Part shown: piece by piece, positions 61,071 through 64,000 of the stretch
How positions within the stretch are numbered: the first letter of the stretch is position 1
How the letters are laid out: every line of letters starts with the position of its first letter
From: CAVYXF01 sp963772335
GTDB lineage: Bacteria; Pseudomonadota; Alphaproteobacteria; Rhizobiales; Rhodomicrobiaceae
NCBI GenBank assembly: GCA_963772335.1
Contig: CAVYXF010000001.1
Coordinates: forward strand, 1,426,001 to 1,490,000
DNA: 64,000 nucleotides
Reading direction: 5' to 3'
The notes under the pieces: model-generated
Databases searched by the model: none
Told to the model about the DNA's origin: nothing
The model's input: only the letters and a program-made list of their open reading frames with translations
Made by a program: the position numbers and the translations under genes

Positions 61071-61652
61071 GCGTCGGAGGCCGTCTACGTACCGGTCATT
61101 TCCAGCGCTTCAATTGGAAGGTTCGGCCGGACAGGCAAACGGGTTGGGCATGTCTCTAGAGGCTTTGAGAGGGGACGCATGAGGCACCTTCCCTAATCGC
61201 GAGCTGCGCTCGGCGAATGGTAAATAAAAAGTGAAACTTATGATTGAATATAGCGGGACAAGCTTGTCTTGCAAAGATAGCAATCTATTAAAATTGGGCT
61301 ATAGATCGGCCTGATGATACAAACATCAATTAATAGTTAACATTATAGCGATAACACCGTAGTTTAAATTGTATTCAATACTGGATTTGGTCCTGTATTG
61401 GCACATCGGCTCGCCGCTCAATGGTTTAAAATGAAACAATGCAACGAATCTGATCTAATGTAGGTCATATCTGCCCGAGGGCGGGCCAGGAGGGCTAGAG
61501 CCTCGGCGCCGCTTTTCCCCGCTGTTGCTCGTTTTTCCCCGCTTAACGGGCTTGAGCGCGGAACGCTCCGCTGAACGCGGAGCTGCGCTCTAACTTTTTG
61601 TTGGTGCATCGGATTTATCCGAAAAGTGCGTACACTTTTCGGTCCGATGCAC
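61071..61652. other. AT-rich intergenic region upstream of the sugar transferase gene
   Basis: This 582-bp stretch has no gene I can support. From about 61200 to 61440 it is strikingly AT-rich (for example AATTAATAGTTAACATTATA), unlike the rest of the window, and probably holds the promoter region of the transferase gene or a curved/protein-bound segment. A palindromic repeat at 61606-61650 lies at the edge of the IS630 element. Confidence 0.6.
61606..61650. repeat. Palindromic repeat beside the IS630 element
   Basis: GCATCGGATTTATCCGAAAA, GTGCGTAC and ACTTTTCGGTCCGATGC form a 45-bp palindrome of the same family as 18113-18290 and 56374-56419, with a few mismatches. The IS630 left end follows 4 bp later. 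Confidence 0.88.
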
Positions 61653-61667
61653 TAGAGCGGGATGAAT

Positions 61668-62141
61668 TTACGCCCGCTCATAACCGGCCTGTTTGAAATA
61701 GTTTGCGCATTCCTGATGCGTGATGCGGGCGAGGATATCGCCGATGGATGAGCAGACCGCGTCGAAGCTTCGGGCTGCGGCCTTGCGCAGCCAGTGCTTG
61801 AGCTTGGCGAAGACCTGCTCGATCGGGTTCAGGTCTGGGGAGTATTTCGGTAGGAAGAACAGCCTTGCCCCGACCTCTCGGATGGCTTGGCGGACGGCTT
61901 TGCCCCGGTGGCTGCCGAGATTGTCCATGATGACGATGTCGCCGGCGCGAAGCGATGGAATCAGCATCGTCTCGACATAGAGACGGAACCGTTCGCCATT
62001 GATCGGACCATCGAACAGGCAAGGGGCCTCGATGCGGTCAGCGCGGAGCGCCGCCAGAAAAGTCATGGTTCTCCAGCGGCCATGCGGGACCTTGGCTCTC
62101 AGCCGCCGGCCCCGCGCAGCCCATCCTCTGAGCGGAGCCAT
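61668..62141 (-). CDS. IS630-family transposase, C-terminal catalytic part
   Basis: This 157-codon frame holds the DDE domain: DIVIMDNLGSHRGKAVRQAI supplies the second Asp and LPKYSPDLNPIEQVFAKLKHW the conserved PYSPDLNPIE-type motif with the Glu. The first Asp, in VFIDE, is in the other frame around 62190. The residue run before MTFLAALRADRIEA (WRTMTF) is also typical. Alone it cannot be a complete transposase. Confidence 0.85.
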   Translation of the reverse strand: MAPLRGWAARGRRLRAKVPHGRWRTMTFLAALRADRIEAPCLFDGPINGERFRLYVETMLIPSLRAGDIVIMDNLGSHRGKAVRQAIREVGARLFFLPKYSPDLNPIEQVFAKLKHWLRKAAARSFDAVCSSIGDILARITHQECANYFKQAGYERA

Positions 62142-62163
62142 GTTGGTCTTGGTCCAGAGCCTG

Positions 62164-62181
62164 TCCCCGCGAAAGCGGGGA
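62164..62181. repeat. Palindromic unit inserted in the IS630 transposase gene
   Basis: TCCCCGCGAAAGCGGGGA lies within about 24 extra bases between GGTCCAG and TCTCGTCG. Without them the frame would read VFIDETWTKTN as in relatives. The same palindrome occurs at 19649-19666, and half of it at 21056-21073. Confidence 0.8.
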
Positions 62182-62210
62182 TCTCGTCGATGAACACCAG
62201 GCGGGCCGGA

Positions 62211-62636
62211 TCAATCCGAACCTGATATTTGCGCCACTGCCCTCGCCGCCTGGCGATGTCGGGCCGGTCCTGTTCGCTGGCGGCCACGGTTTTTTTTATA
62301 ACTCAAGCCTTCGGCATGCACGAATTCCCACACCGACCGGTAGTCCACCTCAAGCCCACGTTCAGCCAACTCGCGCACCAAGCCGCGCAAGGTGAAATCC
62401 TTCTCCTGGCATCGCGCCACAAGCCAGTCCCGATGCTCTCCCCTGATCTTTTTCGGCTTGTAGCCGCCGATCTTGCTGGGCGCTACGCTCCCGGTCTCGC
62501 GGAAACGCCGAACCCATTCAATCGCCACGCGAACGCTGACGCCAAAATGCGCTGCCGCTTTGCGCCGCGACATGCCAGCTTCCTCTACTGCCGAAACAAC
62601 CCGCTCGCGAAGATCCATGGAATAGGGTTTGCTCAT
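62211..62636 (-). CDS. IS630-family transposase, N-terminal part
   Basis: This 141-codon frame encodes the helix-turn-helix DNA-binding half: MSKPYSMDLRERVVSAVEEA, AHFGVSVRVAIEWVRRFRET, KPKKIRGEHRDWLVARCQE and EVDYRSVWEFVHAEGLSYKK. After SYKKN the frame leaves the family at an A8 run (about 62290-62297), where members usually shift to the next frame. Programmed frameshifting at such runs is a common way to express IS630-family enzymes. Confidence 0.85.
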   Translation of the reverse strand: MSKPYSMDLRERVVSAVEEAGMSRRKAAAHFGVSVRVAIEWVRRFRETGSVAPSKIGGYKPKKIRGEHRDWLVARCQEKDFTLRGLVRELAERGLEVDYRSVWEFVHAEGLSYKKNRGRQRTGPARHRQAARAVAQISGSD

Positions 62637-62729
62637 CCATGCTGGCCTCCTCTCCAGCCAGCATGTTGAATTTGATTTGCCGCTCGCCGTGAATCCTCAA
62701 TCGAGTCAGCCTAAATTCATCCCGCTCTA

Positions 62730-63221
62730 GCCGCGCACTGGCTTGTTTGTCCGAGGGTCCAAACTGTCAGGATGAGCGCCGCGATGCGCGCGAGCCGTGT
62801 CCGAAGCGCGTTAAGAGGGTCTATCGCATGCCCGCCCATGATCGCTACCGCTGCCAGACGCGCCCGATCGGAGGGTCTCACCGCCACCGCTAGGAGCTAA
62901 ATCCCCATAGAGATTGCGCGGCCCCTAGCCCGACTTCCGCGGATTCCTTCTTCAGCGACTTGCGGACGCCGGCCCCGCTGGGTATGGCAGCATCCGTCGC
63001 GGCCGGCATCCGCAACCCTTCATGTGAGCGGACTCAGCGGGCGCTCTGCGTAGTGAGAAGTCCAGCTCTCTTACCGAGGGCAGACGCAAGGATGTAATGA
63101 TCAACAATGTTGATTGACTGGCCCGCGCCTCGCGCGAAGCCTCGCCGTCAAGAAAAATAGCGCACCGGTTCGGTCCGCGATCAGATGGAAGGGGCCGTCC
63201 GGTGTGTGATATCGTCAGAGG
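62730..63221. other. Gene-poor region after the IS630 element
   Basis: I see no gene here. ATCAACA and TGTTGAT form a small dyad near 63101-63115. The rest is GC-rich DNA without recognisable reading frames. Confidence 0.45.
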
Positions 63222-63404
63222 ATGCCCTCAAACCCGACATCTCTTGAGCGCGCCTTCGAACTGGCCAAATCCGGTCGGTTTACCTCCATCGGGGAGATCC
63301 AGCAGCAGCTGAAAACTGAAGGTTTCAGTCTCTCGCAATTGGTCGGGCCGAGCCTGATGAAACAGCTCAGTGCCCTCCTTCGCACTGCGGCCACTCAGAA
63401 TTAA
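63222..63404 (+). CDS. Small helical protein of unknown function
   Basis: This 60-residue product, MPSNPTSLERAFELAKSGRF and so on to the end, has a helical pattern (SLERAFELAKSGRFTSIGEI, then LKTEGFSLSQLVGPSLMKQL) that I believe to be shared by many short hypothetical proteins of this order. The role is unknown. Similar proteins look like small DNA-binding or regulatory modules, but that is a guess. Confidence 0.6.
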   Translation: MPSNPTSLERAFELAKSGRFTSIGEIQQQLKTEGFSLSQLVGPSLMKQLSALLRTAATQN

Positions 63405-63579
63405 CCTGATGTATTCCCCTCGCCACCGAGACGGGACAGGCTCACGAGTTATAAGTGATTTCACGTATATAAAATTGCGCTGACGATTGGCTTTACGTCT
63501 GCGCAGTTTGCCTTTGCGGAACATTTGGCGAGCTACAACGTTAAGTTTAATCCCGCGTTATTGTCCGAGGTGGTGCGCG

Positions 63580-63774
63580 ATGGAGAGAACAAGCGATCCA
63601 GCGCTCCTCGAGCCCGTTTATCAGGCGCTGCGTCTTCGGCTGCCGAAGCTTGGCCAGTTCCCTGAAGCGGCTGTCCAACTCGCTGCGGCGCTGGAAATTT
63701 GCGCCAGCGACGGCGACGAGCAAGCTGAGCGGTTGCGTGCCGACATTCTCTGCGCTGTGTCTGCTGCACCATAG
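63580..63774 (+). CDS. Small helical protein, unknown function
   Basis: This 64-residue frame starts at the ATG at 63580 (MERTSDPALLEPVYQALRLR) and has regular amphipathic helices and an acidic tail (CASDGDEQAERLRADILCA). No family is recognised. The start is weakly supported, with AGGTGG nearby upstream. It may be a real small protein or a chance frame. Confidence 0.4.
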   Translation: MERTSDPALLEPVYQALRLRLPKLGQFPEAAVQLAAALEICASDGDEQAERLRADILCAVSAAP

Positions 63775-63879
63775 GCCAGTCACTTGCCACGCATTCGTGT
63801 TCTTTGCCGCGGGCGGCCGCAAGGGCATTGAGACGACCGCTTGCCTGATCAGCGGCCAGGCGCTCTGCGGTGGCCGCTC

Positions 63880-64000
63880 AAAGCAGTTGCTATCGGCGCC
63901 GAGCGAGGCGGAGGCCGACCAGATTTTCAAACGCTGGCAGCCGACGGCACGGTACAGGTGTCGGTCGCAACGACGTTCTTCTCGCCGCTTCGGCGCCGTC
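63880..64000 (+). pseudogene. Fragment of a PhnB/VOC-like gene
   Basis: LSAPSEAEADQIFKR in one frame and LAADGTVQVSVATTFFSP in the next resemble consecutive segments of PhnB-like VOC proteins (SEAEADRIFNALAEGGTVQ and TFWAxRFG types). A frame change near 63932 and the window edge prevent confirming a whole gene. It may continue outside the window. Confidence 0.4.

Larger units (their letters stand above)
61655..62727 (-). mobile_element. IS630-family insertion sequence, internally disrupted
   Basis: A 1073-bp element has perfect 16-bp terminal inverted repeats, GAGCGGGATGAATTTA at 61655 and its complement ending at 62727. It is flanked by TA on each side (61653-61654 and 62728-62729), the typical TA target duplication of IS630 elements. 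The transposase is encoded on the minus strand in two frames (62636-62211 and 62141-61668). A 24-bp palindromic insertion and a run of eight A residues break the reading frame. Confidence 0.93.

Overview
The window looks like a chromosomal segment of an alphaproteobacterium of the order Hyphomicrobiales (Rhizobiales). The evidence is high GC content, dense genes with little space between them, and the gene set rpoZ, rsh, pyrE, DUF2062, pdxJ, acpS, lepB, rnc and era on one strand. EipB (DUF1849), an ELM1-type protein and palindromic repeats of a kind common in this order point the same way. The genus cannot be told from the sequence.

Layout. Positions 1-7.7 kb hold the end of an L-asparaginase, two uncharacterised envelope genes, and an operon of an ECF sigma factor, its membrane anti-sigma factor and a large subtilase-like protein. 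From 8 to 16.2 kb come an anchored unknown protein, a LysR regulator divergent from a small membrane protein and an O-methyltransferase, an unknown gene, a degenerate copy of part of era, a cold-shock gene with terminator, 1.2 kb without recognisable genes, and a CPA2 cation/proton antiporter behind a 50-residue membrane peptide. The minus strand from 16.3 to 36.6 kb carries the conserved rpoZ-to-era block. It is broken by three additions: an IS4-family element between acpS and pdxJ; about 9 kb of accessory genes between DUF2062 and pyrE (a decayed NACHT-LRR immune-type ATPase, a monooxygenase-like gene, a TAXI binding protein, a Sel1-like protein and an acyl-CoA synthetase); and a nucleoside hydrolase gene between pyrE and rsh, flanked by rsh and by a degenerate copy of the last 23 codons of rsh.

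Positions 36.7-52.5 kb are mostly housekeeping: folK, a NYN-domain protein, a family 5 uracil-DNA glycosylase, DUF3775, a HIT protein, a FemAB-like protein, a glycerophosphodiesterase, RidA, eipB, a VOC protein, an Lrp regulator, an ELM1-like protein, trxB, a LysR regulator, a phosphoesterase, selB with a single-base frameshift, the selenocysteine tRNA gene and fpr. Positions 52.6-61.1 kb form a Wzx/Wzy-type polysaccharide cluster: three GT4 glycosyltransferases, a flippase, a frameshifted polymerase, a small membrane protein and the initiating sugar-phosphate transferase. An IS630-family element and a gene-poor end with two small genes and a VOC-like relic close the window.

The strongest leads are (1) the sigma/anti-sigma/subtilase operon, in which the anti-sigma factor's outer domain resembles the protease's propeptide and the protease has Asn where the catalytic Asp should be; (2) the decayed NACHT-LRR locus; (3) relics of era and rsh lying beside the intact genes; and (4) several families of short palindromic elements, one read as the tail of a glycosyltransferase and one inserted in a transposase gene. 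All calls come from reading the sequence and its translations; no database search was possible.
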